Part shown: piece by piece, positions 45,641-56,679 of the stretch
How positions within the stretch are numbered: position 1 is the first letter of the stretch
Layout: every line of letters begins with the position of its first letter
NCBI GenBank assembly: GCA_031769625.1
Contig: JAUIMM010000171.1
Span: 248,001-312,000 of the forward strand
Length of the DNA: 64,000 nucleotides
Source of the DNA: Taudactylus pleione
Taxonomy: Eukaryota; Chordata; Amphibia; Anura; Myobatrachidae
Direction: 5' to 3'
The notes under the pieces: generated by a model
Database searches by the model: none
What the model saw: the letters and a program-made list of their open reading frames with translations, nothing else
Told to the model about the DNA's origin: nothing
Position numbers and translations under genes: made by a program

Positions 45641-46121
45641 ACTCCCACCCAAGACCCTGATTTGGCCTCCACACCGGAACTTAGTCTACTCAGGGAGAGC
45701 GATCTGGATAATACCACCCCATTGGCAAAACCCATTGTACCCAGACCCTCATCCTCTTCCGTACCACCCCAAAAAAAACAGGGGAGAAAGGTGAATCACA
45801 ATGAACGGGAGGACATATTTCTCTTGAATGCAGAACGCCTCCTTCAAAAACCACCAGATGCTATTGACAACTTTATGGCACATATAAACAGCAGTATGAT
45901 GAAAATGGATTAGGATACTCTGAAAAATTAACTCAGGCTCAATTATGACCTTTTGAGTAGGTCTATGAGCAAAAACCTACACAACTCCACTTATATAGCT
46001 GACCCAATAATTTATTCCCCTGCCCCAAACACCTATGTCAGCCCCCCCCAGCCCAGTTTGAGATTACTGCCCCATCCAGCACCCCAAGCTCAAGCACTAC
46101 CATGTTTATTGCTCTGCTAGA
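45641..46121 (+). pseudogene. MADF-domain protein, exon 2
   Basis: After TTTCCTATATAG the frame continues in phase from exon 1: TPTQDPDLASTPELSLLRES, then NEREDIFLLNAERLLQKPPD and AIDNFMAHINSSMMKMD. Two in-frame stops (TAG at 45,911 and TAA shortly after) interrupt it; between and beyond them DTLKN and LRLNYDLLSRS still fit a coiled C-terminal tail typical of such proteins. A further frame shift lies near the end. The whole exon lies within the transposase intron, on the other strand. Confidence 0.75.
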
Positions 46122-46186
46122 TGCAGCAGATGAATTGCCCCGTTATTCACATCTTTAATTTATTTCCTTGTTTTTTTCTTGCTTTT

Positions 46187-46381
46187 AATATCACCAAATT
46201 TTATGACTCCCAAAAGGTGCTGGCTGTATGTTATAGGGTGGTGATGACGCTGTTTGGACAACGTCACTACACACATGGCACAAGTACAGATTGATGGAAG
46301 CCAGAGCCACAATCTGGCGTCTGACCCACCCTATAACATACAGCAGGCTACCTATTGGGATTGATAAAATTTGGTGATAAT
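46187..46381. mobile_element. Palindromic MITE, 189 bp, flanked by AAT
   Basis: The element spans 46,190-46,378. Left ATCACCAAATTTTAT, then TGTATGTTATAGGGTGG; the inverted right end gives ATCACCAAATTTTAT and TGTATGTTATAGGGTGG again. AAT flanks both sides, a 3-bp duplication that suits a Harbinger-derived MITE. It is nested in the intron of the transposase gene. Confidence 0.8.
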
Positions 46382-46755
46382 GCTGTTTTGTAAAATTTAT
46401 ATTGCAGTCTATATTGCATACAGTTTAGTGCACAGTTTGGTTTGCCTACAGGTCAGTGCGCAGTTTGGTTAATGCAGCCTATTATTGGCTGTCTATTAAA
46501 GTTTAATAAAAAAAACAGCAAAATTGGGAGGAACTAGTGTGCAAGTGTTTTTTTGCCAAAGTGGCTGTTTATTGTTATAATGTTTAAAAAAACCTTTACT
46601 ACTATGTAGTGTTGTTCACACAAGATGGCTGCTATGCAGCACAGTTTTTTGCCTTATTGGCACAGTTAAAAAGTTACATTTAAAACAATATGTGAAAAAA
46701 ATTTTTTTTTTTTGCTTTCACAAGAAACAAATGCATGGTGTGCATTTCTTCTAAC

Positions 46756-47185
46756 CTTGCAATACTGGTACTGCAGCACTTTAACAATAGCTTTGCAGGT
46801 CTCTGGAATGATGACGCCCAAGGACTGAGGTGTGATGAGTATCCCAAACTTCAGGTCTTCAAATTACCTTCCTGTAGCCAGGTACCTCAGGGTAGCCACC
46901 AGTCTCTCTTCATCAGGGATTGCCCTCTGCCAACTTGTGTCCTGTCTCTGGGGTCATCAGATGCAGCAATTCCAGGAAGTTGGCGTCATCCATGCGCAGG
47001 TAGTTACGATAATCCTTTGGGTTGTTCTCCTTGATCTCCATCAGCAGGGACATGTGAGAGCAGGTATCCCTTTGTAGCAGCCACTCCTTAGTTCAGCATG
47101 CTCTCGTCCTTCTTTGCTGGGCCCTCTTCCTAATCTCCCGGACCCCAGCTTTGGCGACCAACACTCTGCACCGATAGGGATCCAT
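46756..47185 (-). pseudogene. Harbinger transposase, exon 1
   Basis: The minus-strand ATG at 47,185 begins MDPYRCRVLVAKAGVREI. The frame continues over a TGA at 47,093 into WLLQRDTCSHMSLLMEIKEN and DYRNYLRMDDANFLELLHLM, the N-terminal HARBI1 pattern (YLRM...F..LL..). After two TGA codons the frame slips by one and reads EERLVATLRYLATG and, after another stop, FEDLKFGILITPQSLGVIIP and ETCKAIVKVLQYQYCK, the helix-turn-helix-like region. It ends at AAG/GTTAG, a weak donor at 46,755, and joins in sense to FPNTVEDW in exon 2. Confidence 0.8.
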
Positions 47186-47646
47186 CAGCACAGAATTCAG
47201 GAACAGGATAGAATGCAGGTAGGTAGCACACACTTGCAGGTAGAATAAACTTTGTAAAAGGCAAGTCAAATACAAAGAGCACAGTAGCAATGTACAGGGT
47301 TCAGCAAGAATACACCTAGCCTCACTAGTAGCAGAGCAGAATGTGCACAGAGTTTAAAGGGCACCTGCTTTTTATACTCCCTAGATAACCCCTCCCATTG
47401 TTATGACTATTTAAATTTCCCACCAATCATGAAGAGCCTCGTGTATTCTTCGCGTAAACTTACGATTCATCATGCCCAATCTCACGATGCATACATTCCG
47501 ATAGATCGTGAGATCGTGAAACAGATTGGGTGCTTTTTTTCCATAATCGTATTCACAACAGCCAGGGAGCTTCCGGGAGAGTTCATGTGGAAATTGTACA
47601 ATAAATTGGATCGTGAGCACATCGCTATGTGTGTGGGCACCTTCAG

Positions 47647-47892
47647 TCCCAAATGTAATAGGTTGAGAGTTTAGAAATGTCAGCGTTTAGCAGTAAACTC
47701 TCACACTTTTTAAACTCACCCAATGTAATAGTCAGAGAACATACAAACTTGCATATTTTTAGACTTAAAAAGCTCTCACGATATAAACTCTCATCCAGAT
47801 GTTTTCCCATTTTGAAGATAAAACGCGACCAATGTGAGAGTTTACTGCTAAGCTCTCACATTTTCTAAACTCTCACCCTATTACATTGGCCC
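47647..47892. mobile_element. Palindromic MITE, 246 bp (TAATAGGGTGAGAGTTTAG family)
   Basis: Left CCCAAATGTAATAGGTTGAG and inverted right GGGCCAATGTAATAGGGTGA, both continuing to AGAGTTTAG. The GTTTAGCAGTAAACTCTCAC word also recurs inverted inside. It begins only 7 bp beyond the Harbinger right end. Confidence 0.75.
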
Positions 47893-48337
47893 TTATTCTT
47901 TACTTCTGTCCTTATCGCCATAGTCAAAATGAACTCTGAAGTCTGAATTAACTAATCATACAGTAGTGCAATGCACAATCTTTGATACTACTCTCATTTT
48001 TTTAAACTCATTTCATGACTACCTTGACATTTCAGAATAAATCTGCAAGATAAAGGAATTTAAATGAATATGTAAATCTATTATACATAACATTATCAAG
48101 ACTTTGATGGATAACTTAAGTTTGCTGAGCAGTTAGATAGTAGATTATATTGTATCTTTTTTAAACTAAGAATTACAGACAGAGGTTTGTGTAGCTTTAG
48201 GAAAAAGATTTGCAATGGTAGAGGTGCATTTTAGTTTTATTTATTTGCATGCTTTTGGATTCAGGGATCATATTCTGGACAGCTTTATTTTTGCACTGAA
48301 ATTCTAGATTATGCGAGTACACATTAATTTCAGTTGG
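47893..48337. other. No recognisable feature
   Basis: AT-rich sequence without motifs. Confidence 0.4.
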
Positions 48338-48596
48338 CTGATTCTGAGTCACACGGATTTCTCTTCACGGATGTAAATGGTGAATCTTTGCATACAGCTC
48401 ATGTGCAGAATCTTCAGTGCATGTCCATCCTATTCTAAATCAGACAGAACTTGGCTGGGTCCATCTTTCTGTGAAATAGAGCAGTTTGGGGTGTGAACTG
48501 GGTGGTGATAATGCGATTACATGTAACTACCATGACTTGCAAGAGCATTGGGGGCTTGTATCAAATGTTCTGTGCCATTCTGAGTTGTGTATATAA
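48338..48596. mobile_element. MITE of the CTGATTCTGAGT family
   Basis: GGCTGATTCTGAGTCACAC at the left and, inverted, ACAACTCAGAATGGCACAG at the right, with inner blocks such as GAATCTTTGC and TGGTGATAATGCG. Similar in size and ends to 30,128-30,300. Confidence 0.55.
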
Positions 48597-48794
48597 GGAA
48601 GAGAAGTCAGTTTGGTATGGATATCTGCTCCTAAAATTGTTTTTAGTGTAACTTTTTAATTAGGTTTTAAAATAGATTATTTTTGATGAAATCCCCTTTA
48701 GCCTTTTTGTTTTATGCTTTTAAAAATGTTGTACAATTCTGAGCGGTATAAAAACATGTCACACAAGTTTTTTTGTTGTTTTTCTGTGTGACCA

Positions 48795-49180
48795 GTTTGT
48801 ACTAGAGATGAGCAGTTCTTTGGGATTCCAGATAGATCCAAGTCCCGACTTGAGTCTTCTTGTCAATTTCGGAACTTGGATCTACAGTATATATAAACCA
48901 GATCTCGCATATTTTGGATTGCATGTAAGTTGATCCCTCATGATTTCAAGTGCAGTGAGGTGGTAAAAATTGTTGGTAATCACTGGAAATGAATGTTATT
49001 GATGTTAATAATACAATAGGAACAAAAACAGGTCCACGTTACATGTTTTTAGCTGTTTTATAAATTTTTAAAGAAATCCAAAACCAAAACATTTGATGGT
49101 GTTTAGGCAAAAACAAGACAATGATTTAGAACCAAAACTGAAATCAAAACATGGGGGCCATGCATATCTCTAGCTTGTCA
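48795..49180. mobile_element. Non-autonomous hAT element, 370 bp, of the same family as 925-5906
   Basis: The element spans 48,803-49,172. Left TAGAGATGAGCAGTTC and inverted right TAGAGATATGCATGGCC. The flanks GTTTGTAC and GCTTGTCA match at 5 of 8. The inside repeats the GGATCCAAGTCC-like left and AAAACCAAAACATTTGATGG-like right subterminal sequence of the larger elements but has no coding part. Confidence 0.75.
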
Positions 49181-49515
49181 AAGGCCAAAATGTATCCACA
49201 ATAACCTTTCACAGTATTACATCACTTGTGACAACTTATACTCCATTCACTTAATTACTAAGCCAAATTTCAAAGTGCACATTAGTATATTGGGGCTGAT
49301 ACAGTGTAGGTAGCGAAGTGGGTATAAATTACTCAAATGAAAAGTGCATGGAAATATAGTATATTTCCACACACATTGTACAGAGCCTTGATTATCTTGA
49401 GATGGATACACCTCTGCCTGAGCAGCAAATGCACATACTTTACTACAAATCATCATCATCATCATCTGTGGTCATTTTCAACTGCGGTATGGCAGGTGCA
49501 AAAGATATGTCTCCT
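49181..49515. other. No gene; contains a short (ATC)n run
   Basis: CATCATCATCATCATC occurs near 49,450. No other structure seen. Confidence 0.4.
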
Positions 49516-49518
49516 AAG

Positions 49519-50089
49519 GTATACAATCGGGAAGCTGGCTGCCTTAGTATCAACAGCCGGCATCCCGACTGTCCTATCCCGGCGAGGGATGAAATGCCAG
49601 GTATCTAGATGTAGACGCCTGACATTTCCCCGACGCCGAGAGAACGGTGCCTGGCATCCTGATCGAAGGGATGCCGGGCACCGTGAGCGGACAGCCACGG
49701 GGGGAGGGTTAGGTTTAGGGCACCCATGAGGGACTTAGGGTTAGGCGCCCCCCGGGAGGGTTAGGGTTAGGCTAGGAGGAGTGAGGGTTAGGCACCCCCG
49801 GGGGTTATGCACCCCCCCAGGGACTTAGGTTTAGGCAGTGGGGAAGGGGGGGTTAGGGTTAGGCACTTAGAGGGGGGATTAGGGATAGACACTTGGGTGG
49901 GAGGTTAGGGTTAGGCACCCCTAAGGAGGGTTAGGGTTAGGGAGTTAGGTTAGGTTAGTTAGTACTTACCTATCCACGATTGGGATTTCCAGCGCTGTTG
50001 GGCTTCCGCTGCAGGGAACTCTGCTGTTGTCGGCCAGGCGCTGTCGGGAATCAAACCGTGCGGCCAGCGGTATTTCATACCAATTTCGC
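49519..50089. mobile_element. MITE with telomere-like internal repeats
   Basis: GGTATACAATCGGGAAGC at the left and, inverted, GGTATGAAATACCGCTGG at the right form terminal inverted repeats. The central part (about 49,700-49,960) is a minisatellite of GGGTTAGGGTTAGGC units with variable C-rich spacers. A relative in opposite orientation is at 53,680-54,184. The short ORF at 49,337-49,729 is not considered real. Confidence 0.65.
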
Positions 50090-50094
50090 CTCCT

Positions 50095-52002
50095 AACTAC
50101 CCTACTGTATTTGTGCATATTTTCTAGTCTGCAGGAGCCACATATGTGTGAACATGTCCTTATTGTACTTTGTCTGTTTGAGAATGCACATTCACACTTG
50201 ATTTGCACCTCTCTTGTCATAAGGTTTTATATTAATGCATCTTATTTGGCACATATATGTGCATTCACTTTCTGAACATGCACAGTGCAAATTTATGCAA
50301 GATACATTATACAGTTTGGCATCTAATCACTCTGCATCAGTCTAATAATTACTGTATTAATTAATTGTATATTATGTGCAGGGCCCCTAAGATAAGGTAA
50401 CTTGGCCTGACCAATGAATAAATGGATCTGTGCAATTTGACCCCCATGTGAAAACACAAGATCTACAAACCTGTGGTGATTTTGCCTATTCTGAATTTTG
50501 GTAAATTTCAACTATTTACAAATCAATTACAGTAGCAATTCTATGCAAATCCTGATATTTGCAGACATACAGTACTGTACTTACTACTTATGCTCCCTCA
50601 AGTATAAGGAAACTTATAATGCATGGAATGTAAATATGACAGTTAGCAAGAGACAAACAAATGTTGCATGTTTTCATGAGATCAGGGGCGTCATTCAATG
50701 AGAATAAGGATTTAGGTCTCCTGACATCCCTTTCTCATCAGACTGTTTAACTATATATACAATTTCTGCTATTGTGCTTATGATTATTTATATAAGTACA
50801 TATCTTGTATAAGCTTGTACTGTATGTATTCTTAAATGTTGCCAAACCTGGTCACCTATACTGCTATTGTGATGTTCCTTTTGTGTTTTAAAAAATAAAA
50901 CAGTGCATCTTTCTCCAATTATTTGCCATGGTAATTTATTAAACCCACGTTGAAGTATCTGAAAAACAAGGGGTGATACATAAGTGTGACCTAGAGGCAG
51001 ACCATTTTGCTGACAAGACAGAAAGAGCTAATCATTACCTCTCTATCCCACATGACCTTTAGCTTTATTAAGTTTATTTCCCCTCCTTACTACTTTATTC
51101 CATACTGTACCAATTGTTTATGTAGTAATTAACCATGTAATTGTTGTAATACTGAGGCCTGTAATGCAACTAACTTTATTAGGCGTGTAATTCTGTTCAC
51201 CCTGATTGAGGACTTTAAACCTAATAATAATTACAGCATTTTCCTTATATCGATGTGGTTAACTGAGGTGGTAATATTTGTACTGTATTTATTTATGAAG
51301 TAATATAGATGCAACTGACTAGTTATTTGTATTAAAGTTACTGTAATTGGCTGTTCTCATCTGCAGAGATTCTTGTTGATTTTCTTCTAGCCCTATTATT
51401 ATGTTTACTCAAATTACAGACAGTCAATTTGTTTTCCATTTTGAAATACTTTTACATATATAGTAATTATATCCATGATCAATTCACTTTAATATAGTCT
51501 TCATGAGTGATTTATTTTAGATCTTTTTTATCTGAATAAATTGTTACTTTTTAATGTATACCAAGGATCCATGTGTTTATAAACATATTTCTGTGTGATT
51601 GATTTTCCCAGAGACAAGTGCTGCAATTATTTTGGCTGGTTTACAGTCTTTTGGAGGGTTACTACCTCTTTTTGCTAACTGTTGCTCCCTACATTTTGGC
51701 TACTTTATCTGTACTCAAGCGCTACTAGGGGTTATTGTTTTTTTACTTCAGAAAGTAATCATTGTCTGTATACATCTTTTCAAAAACTTATGGCTTTTAG
51801 CAGAACTGAGATGCAATAAAATCTGTACTACTTCAAAACATATGAAAAAAATTACATTTTAACTGTAGAGGCTGTTATATGTTGCTTGCCCCTGTGGCAG
51901 ATACTTTAGGAGTAGGACAAATGAAAGAAAAAATATTTTACAGCAAATTGTAAAATGAGAACCAAATTGTGGCTAACAGTATATTACAGGTTTAAATCCC
52001 CA
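50095..52002. other. No recognisable feature
   Basis: About 1.9 kb of AT-rich sequence with short ORFs lacking motifs. Confidence 0.4.
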
Positions 52003-52236
52003 TTCAACACCAGAGCTAGATTAAGACCTTATGGGGTCATATGCAAGAAACTGGTTTGGGGCCCCTATTCCAATCAGTACTCACCACCCTTGTCACTCAC
52101 ACATTATACACTTTGATTAGATTACACAGATATTATACACCTTTTACACAGTGATTACTATACACTGGACACACTGATATCACACACCTGATGCATACTG
52201 ATCACTATACTGTACACAGGTTCCACCATTAACACA

Positions 52237-52696
52237 CTCTGGGCCTGATTCATTACTGATCACTATTGCAATCACAGCTGCGACACCCCCCCCACCCCGC
52301 CTACAAAATGGGGCGAGCTGTCAATCACCATCGACAGCCGCCCCTTTTGTAGTGAGTCCCGGTGCGAGAGAATTTCTCTCTCGATCCAGGGCTTGCGCAC
52401 GTGCAGTGTGGCCACTGCGCATGCGCAGGGCCTCATCATTGACCCACTTGCAAGCACATAGGCGCTTGCGAGCGGGTCTGAATGAGACCCACAGTGAGTA
52501 CTCAAGCTGCGAATGCCATCGCAGTGGCTAATTTATGCACACCCAGGATAGCTTTGTATCTGCATACATGATCGCCGTGTGATCACAATACTGGACTGAG
52601 CATGCCCACTGCGGTGCATACGTATGCGCAGTATGCACCATCGGCCGAACTGTGCGCGCTGTTGCAATTGTGATCTGTGATGAATCAGGCCCTCTG
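52237..52696. mobile_element. MITE, 450 bp, target duplication CTCTG
   Basis: The element spans 52,242-52,691, flanked by perfect CTCTG copies. Ends read GGCCTGATTCATTACTGATC and, inverted, GGCCTGATTCATCACAGATC. Its interior resembles the 33.8 and 55.8 kb elements and includes a short GCTTGCGAGCGGGTCTGAAT stretch like the start of the multi-hairpin elements. Confidence 0.85.
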
Positions 52697-52697
52697 A

Positions 52698-52985
52698 AGG
52701 GATGTAGTCTGGAAGCCGATGGTCTAAATGCCGACCCCCGGCTTCTAGACTCACTAACCCTGGTGTGGTACTAATGACAGGCGTCGAAAATTCGATGCCT
52801 GTCATTAACCATACGCCGGAAGACCAACGCCCAACATAACGAACAAAGGTAAGCTGGGTGCTGGGCGTGGACAGCAGCGGGGAGGGAAGGTTAGATTTAG
52901 GGCTCCCGGGGTGGACGGTGGGGATCTTCACCCTTGCTGGGCTGCTGCTGTTGCTGCGGCCGGCGGTAATACCTACTACACCCCC
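52698..52985. mobile_element. Short MITE of the GGGATGTAGT type
   Basis: GGGATGTAGTCTGG at the left and, inverted, GGGTGTAGTAGGTATTACC at the right. It lies directly next to the right target duplication of the previous MITE and ends where the minisatellite resumes. CATCGAATTTTCGACGCC-like inverted words occur near 52,785. Confidence 0.5.
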
Positions 52986-53679
52986 TCTGATCACTATATG
53001 CAGGTCACAGCAATATCACACACCTAATACACACATTGATCACTATACACTAGTCACACTGATATCACACACCTGTCACACACTGATCACTATACTCTAG
53101 TCACACTGTTATCACACACCTGTCACACATTTATCACTATACACATGTCATATTAATATTATACAGTACCTTGTATACTGTACACGTCATATTGATATGA
53201 AGCACCTAATCCACACTGATCACTTGTACACAAATCACAACCATAGAGACTTTAGTATATTGATTACCTGGGATTTTTGTTTGTCAGAAGCCAATGAACC
53301 TATCAGTATGTCTCAGTAGTATAAAAGGAACCTGCAGAACCCCAAGAAAATACACATAATCATGGGGAACGAATACAAATAAAACACAGATAGGGTCCAG
53401 TTCAAATTGGAATCCCTTAACTCGATGTGCTATGAGGCAGCAAATAATGTATTGGGAAACAATGTACATGTTTTGGAGAAAAGTAGGCAAGTTTTTAGAC
53501 TTAAAGCACTGAGGACTTACAAGTATCTGCATGATTTCTGATTATTGCAGGTAGTGACATCAGGACTAGTGCAACAAACACAGGTTAATCACATATCCAA
53601 TGCTATCTAAATATAGTTGACTAAAGTCATATTTGTTCTTGTTACAACAATGCTGAAAAATATGTATGTTTGAAACGGG

Positions 53680-54184
53680 TTGGGTATGAAATCCCGGCAC
53701 TCGGGATGCCTACCGTCAAAAGACTGACAGCGGCATCTCGATGCTGAGAATCCTGACAGGGGAGAGGTAAGTACCCTAACCTTCCCTCCTTAACCCCCTA
53801 ACTCTAATGCTCCTGTTGTGCAGCCTAACCCTAACCCTCCCTACCCCGCACCCTAACCCTCACCATTAGGACCTAAACCTAACCCTATCCCCTTAGTGCC
53901 TAACCCTAACCCCCCTGTCCGTAGCCTAACCCTAACCTCCCCCCTTCCACAGCCTAACCCTAAACCCTCCTGGGGTGCCTAAACCTAACACTCCCCCCAT
54001 GCATGGTTAAGACCTAAGGGCTTCTGCTTTACTTACCATTGGCATGTCAGATGTCAGGATCTCGGCATCAACATCTCCCCTCTCTTAGGGATTCTGGCAC
54101 TGATGTCTTATCCCCAGTTCGGGATTACAGCGTCAGGATTTTGTCATCCGGTGTGCTGATGGCCGCCATTTTAACTACATCCTA
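53680..54184. mobile_element. MITE with telomere-like internal repeats
   Basis: GGGTATGAAATCCCGGCAC at the left and, inverted, AGGATGTAGTTAAAATGGCG at the right. CCTAACCCTAACC units with spacers fill 53,770-53,990. It is a relative of 49,519-50,089 in inverse orientation and of the GGGATGTAGT element next to the 52.2-kb MITE. Confidence 0.65.
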
Positions 54185-54777
54185 TTTTAAACATCTCTTT
54201 TATTAACAGCATTGTGACTCACATACCCCTGACTGCTAAGGGAGAGAGCTATGCAAGTCCCATTTCTTGCATGACTCACCTACTGTATGCATTCTGCCAT
54301 ATCCCCATGCACTACAGGGAATTATGAAACTTTCAGCTGCATATCTCACAGGCAGGCAGTGCTAATGGGAGCTTCCCTACATGTACCATCATGCAAAGAT
54401 GACATGCTCCTGAGTGTCATCACTGTGAATGACACACTGTGCATGACATACCCAGGAACACCATATACTTCCCTCATCTCTGTGACATCATTGCCTGACC
54501 CCCCACTTCTTATTGGAGAGACTGCAATACCAGGAAATATGCAGCACTGCAGCTGTACATGATGACCCAGACACACAACTTGCTTTGCATCAGTAACTCC
54601 AGAGGAGCGGACAGGGCAGGATGTGGAAATCACCCCTCTCTGGGATCTTGGCTCTGTGGGTTCTTTTTCTAAATTATAAAAAATGTTTCTTACATTAAGT
54701 GATATAGATGGGCCCCTTGAGCCACCAGGCCCTAGGTGGCTGCCTATATCTCCTGGTAATCCGTCCCTGCTCAGCAC

Positions 54778-55760
54778 AGGTTTGCTTATTTATAAATGAG
54801 CAATGTAAAGCAGTGTAAACTAAGCAATTCAATTTAGAAAAATGTAAATTATTTGGAGCTTATAGATTATTTTGAAACATTCGTATATACTTTCCTGGAA
54901 TGTACAGTACAAGGGACTCCAGAATTTTGAAAGAGTAGACTAGCCTCCCACATTCCACCCACTTCCCACCTGAAGTGGGTACTTTTGAGGCTTAATGATG
55001 TGATATGCATTGAATCAAGTAATTGTGGCCCTGCCCCCATATGTACAATGGCATGAATTGTCATTTAGTACAGTGGGGAGTGGGGACACAAACACTGCAG
55101 TATGCCCCACTCCACATTTCTCACCTAGTTGCCCTCTTTGGGATTATCCCAGAGCAATTAAGTTCAAAATTGGCAAGTATGCTTTGTGTTAAGTTAGTCA
55201 CGTAATCATGGAATTTTAAGTCTTTTTTTTAAAATACATTAGGCCTATTCATCACCAGTTACACAGAGTTTGCTTGCGAGAAGTAATACCGCTCCTTCCT
55301 ATGGGAATGATGTCTGTAGTTGCATAGAGGGATCTGAGCAGATCCCTTCGCCGCCTTCTCACTGTGTACCCAGCGGCTTGGCGTATGTGTGACCTCTAGT
55401 CACACATGCACAGAAGCTGGCAACAGAGGTGGTAAGTAATGCTGCTACTAAAATAGCAGTGCTAATAATTGTGGGGATAGCTGCATTTTAGAGCTACTGG
55501 CCCTGCACTAGAGTAATGCTTAATTGTTCCTGTGATAAGTATCCCGTATGGCGAGTTGGGTACTTAATCATAATGAACATGTCCCATTGTCTTAAAATGT
55601 TTATGTACAACAAATTCTGAACATGTGCACAATAATAGCATTAAAAATTTTAACTTCTATCTACATTTTCAAACACTTGTAATGTAATTAATGAACACTT
55701 AATAATAGCACATTAGCGAACACTTAATAATAGCACACTTCTAATACTAATGGTCAACCA
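54778..55760. other. No gene; possible old MITE at 55.24-55.56 kb
   Basis: CCTATTCATCACCAGTTACA opens a stretch with several short inverted repeats, for example TGACCTCTAGTCACACAT and GATCTGAGCAGATC. Terminal repeats were not established. Confidence 0.3.
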
Positions 55761-55769
55761 AAGACAATT

Positions 55770-56294
55770 GGCCTAACTCTTTACAGATTGCTATTGCAAT
55801 TACGCATGTATATAAGCAATTGTTGCGTACTGCGCATGCATACGCACCACAGTGCATGTGTGCAAAGGCTTCACTGTGATCACACTGCGATCGTAGTAAC
55901 TACGCAGACCCATCACAGAGTGATTGACAGGAAGTGACTATTTGGGGGTATTGATGGGGGGGGGGTTCTGAGAAATGCAGGCGTGTCAGTGCATTTGAAT
56001 GCCGTCATCGGGGCGTGTATAAATTAGCCACTGCGATGGCATATGCAGCTTGAGCTCTCACTGCGTGCAATGAGGTTAGCAAATTCTGAGTAAGGTCAGA
56101 CCTGTTTTAATTGTGCGTGAGGCTCCAATGGTACTCGATGTTACTGATGGTTTTGCAGACTTGCAATGTATTACAGATGTGAGTAAGCAGAAGTGGCCGG
56201 CCATAGCGATTGCAAACATTAGCAAATTTTCGCAGTCGGTCGGCGTGCATAATCGCAGCTGTGACCACAATAGTGATCTGTAATGAATCAGGCC
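55770..56294. mobile_element. MITE, 525 bp, GGCCTGATTCATTACAGATC type
   Basis: Left GGCCTAACTCTTTACAGATT, inverted right GGCCTGATTCATTACAGATC. Flanks CAATT and CCATG match only at 3 of 5. The interior shares GCGTGTATAAATTAGCCACT, TGATTGACAGG and GCATACGCA words with 33.8 and 52.2 kb. Confidence 0.7.
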
Positions 56295-56679
56295 CCATGT
56301 GCAGTAAAGTTGTACTGTATGTACTCAATGCTTGCAAAATATGAAGATCTATAAACAACTCCATCCAGTCCCACCAAAAAAAGTCTTTCTTTTGCAGCCA
56401 TTCTTACTAGAGATGTGCGCTGGACCATTTTTGCTGGTTTTTGTTTTTGTTCTAATTCATTGGCTTGTTTTGGTTTTGGTTATGCCAAACCACCGTGACT
56501 GGTTTGGTTTTGGATTTTTTTCCAAAAATTGGTAAAAACAGCTAAAATCACATAATGTGAGCCTTTTTAAGTTCATAGAGTATTATTAACCTCAATAACA
56601 TTAATTTCCACTCATTTTAGTCAATTTCGACCTCCCTCACAGCTCACAATTTTGCTTTCAATATTCAATTTTGCGACTG

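Larger units (their letters stand above)
42990..47639. mobile_element. PIF/Harbinger transposon, about 4.65 kb, with two antisense genes
   Basis: Terminal inverted repeats TGCCCACACACATAGCGAT are perfect over 19 bp at 42,990-43,008 and 47,621-47,639. Between them lie a plus-strand MADF gene and a minus-strand HARBI1-like transposase gene, the usual two-protein equipment of PIF/Harbinger. The exons of the two genes interlock. Flanking 3-bp sequences (AGC and CCT) do not match, so the target duplication has decayed or the boundary is off by a base or two. Both genes carry nonsense codons and frame shifts, so the copy is dead. Two smaller MITEs and a tandem array are nested inside. Confidence 0.85.
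52090..53250. repeat. Interrupted minisatellite (units of about 50-57 bp)
   Basis: The words GATATCACACACCTG, CACTGATCACTATAC and CTAGTCACACTG recur in 52,090-52,235 and again in 52,985-53,230. The array was one block before the two MITEs inserted. Confidence 0.75.
52003..54777. mobile_element. Non-autonomous hAT element with nested MITEs
   Basis: The element spans 52,011-54,769. Left CAGAGCTAGATTAAGACC and inverted right CAGGGACGGATTACCAGG are imperfect terminal repeats of the hAT style. The flanks TTCAACAC and CTCAGCAC match at 6 of 8. It carries a minisatellite of CACTGATATCACACACCTG type and is invaded by at least three MITEs (52,242-52,691, about 52,698-52,985 and 53,680-54,184). Confidence 0.65.

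Noticed and set aside
49700..49960. Interstitial telomere at a chromosome fusion
   Set aside because: The TTAGGG-like units are interrupted by GCACCCCC-type spacers and sit between MITE terminal repeats.
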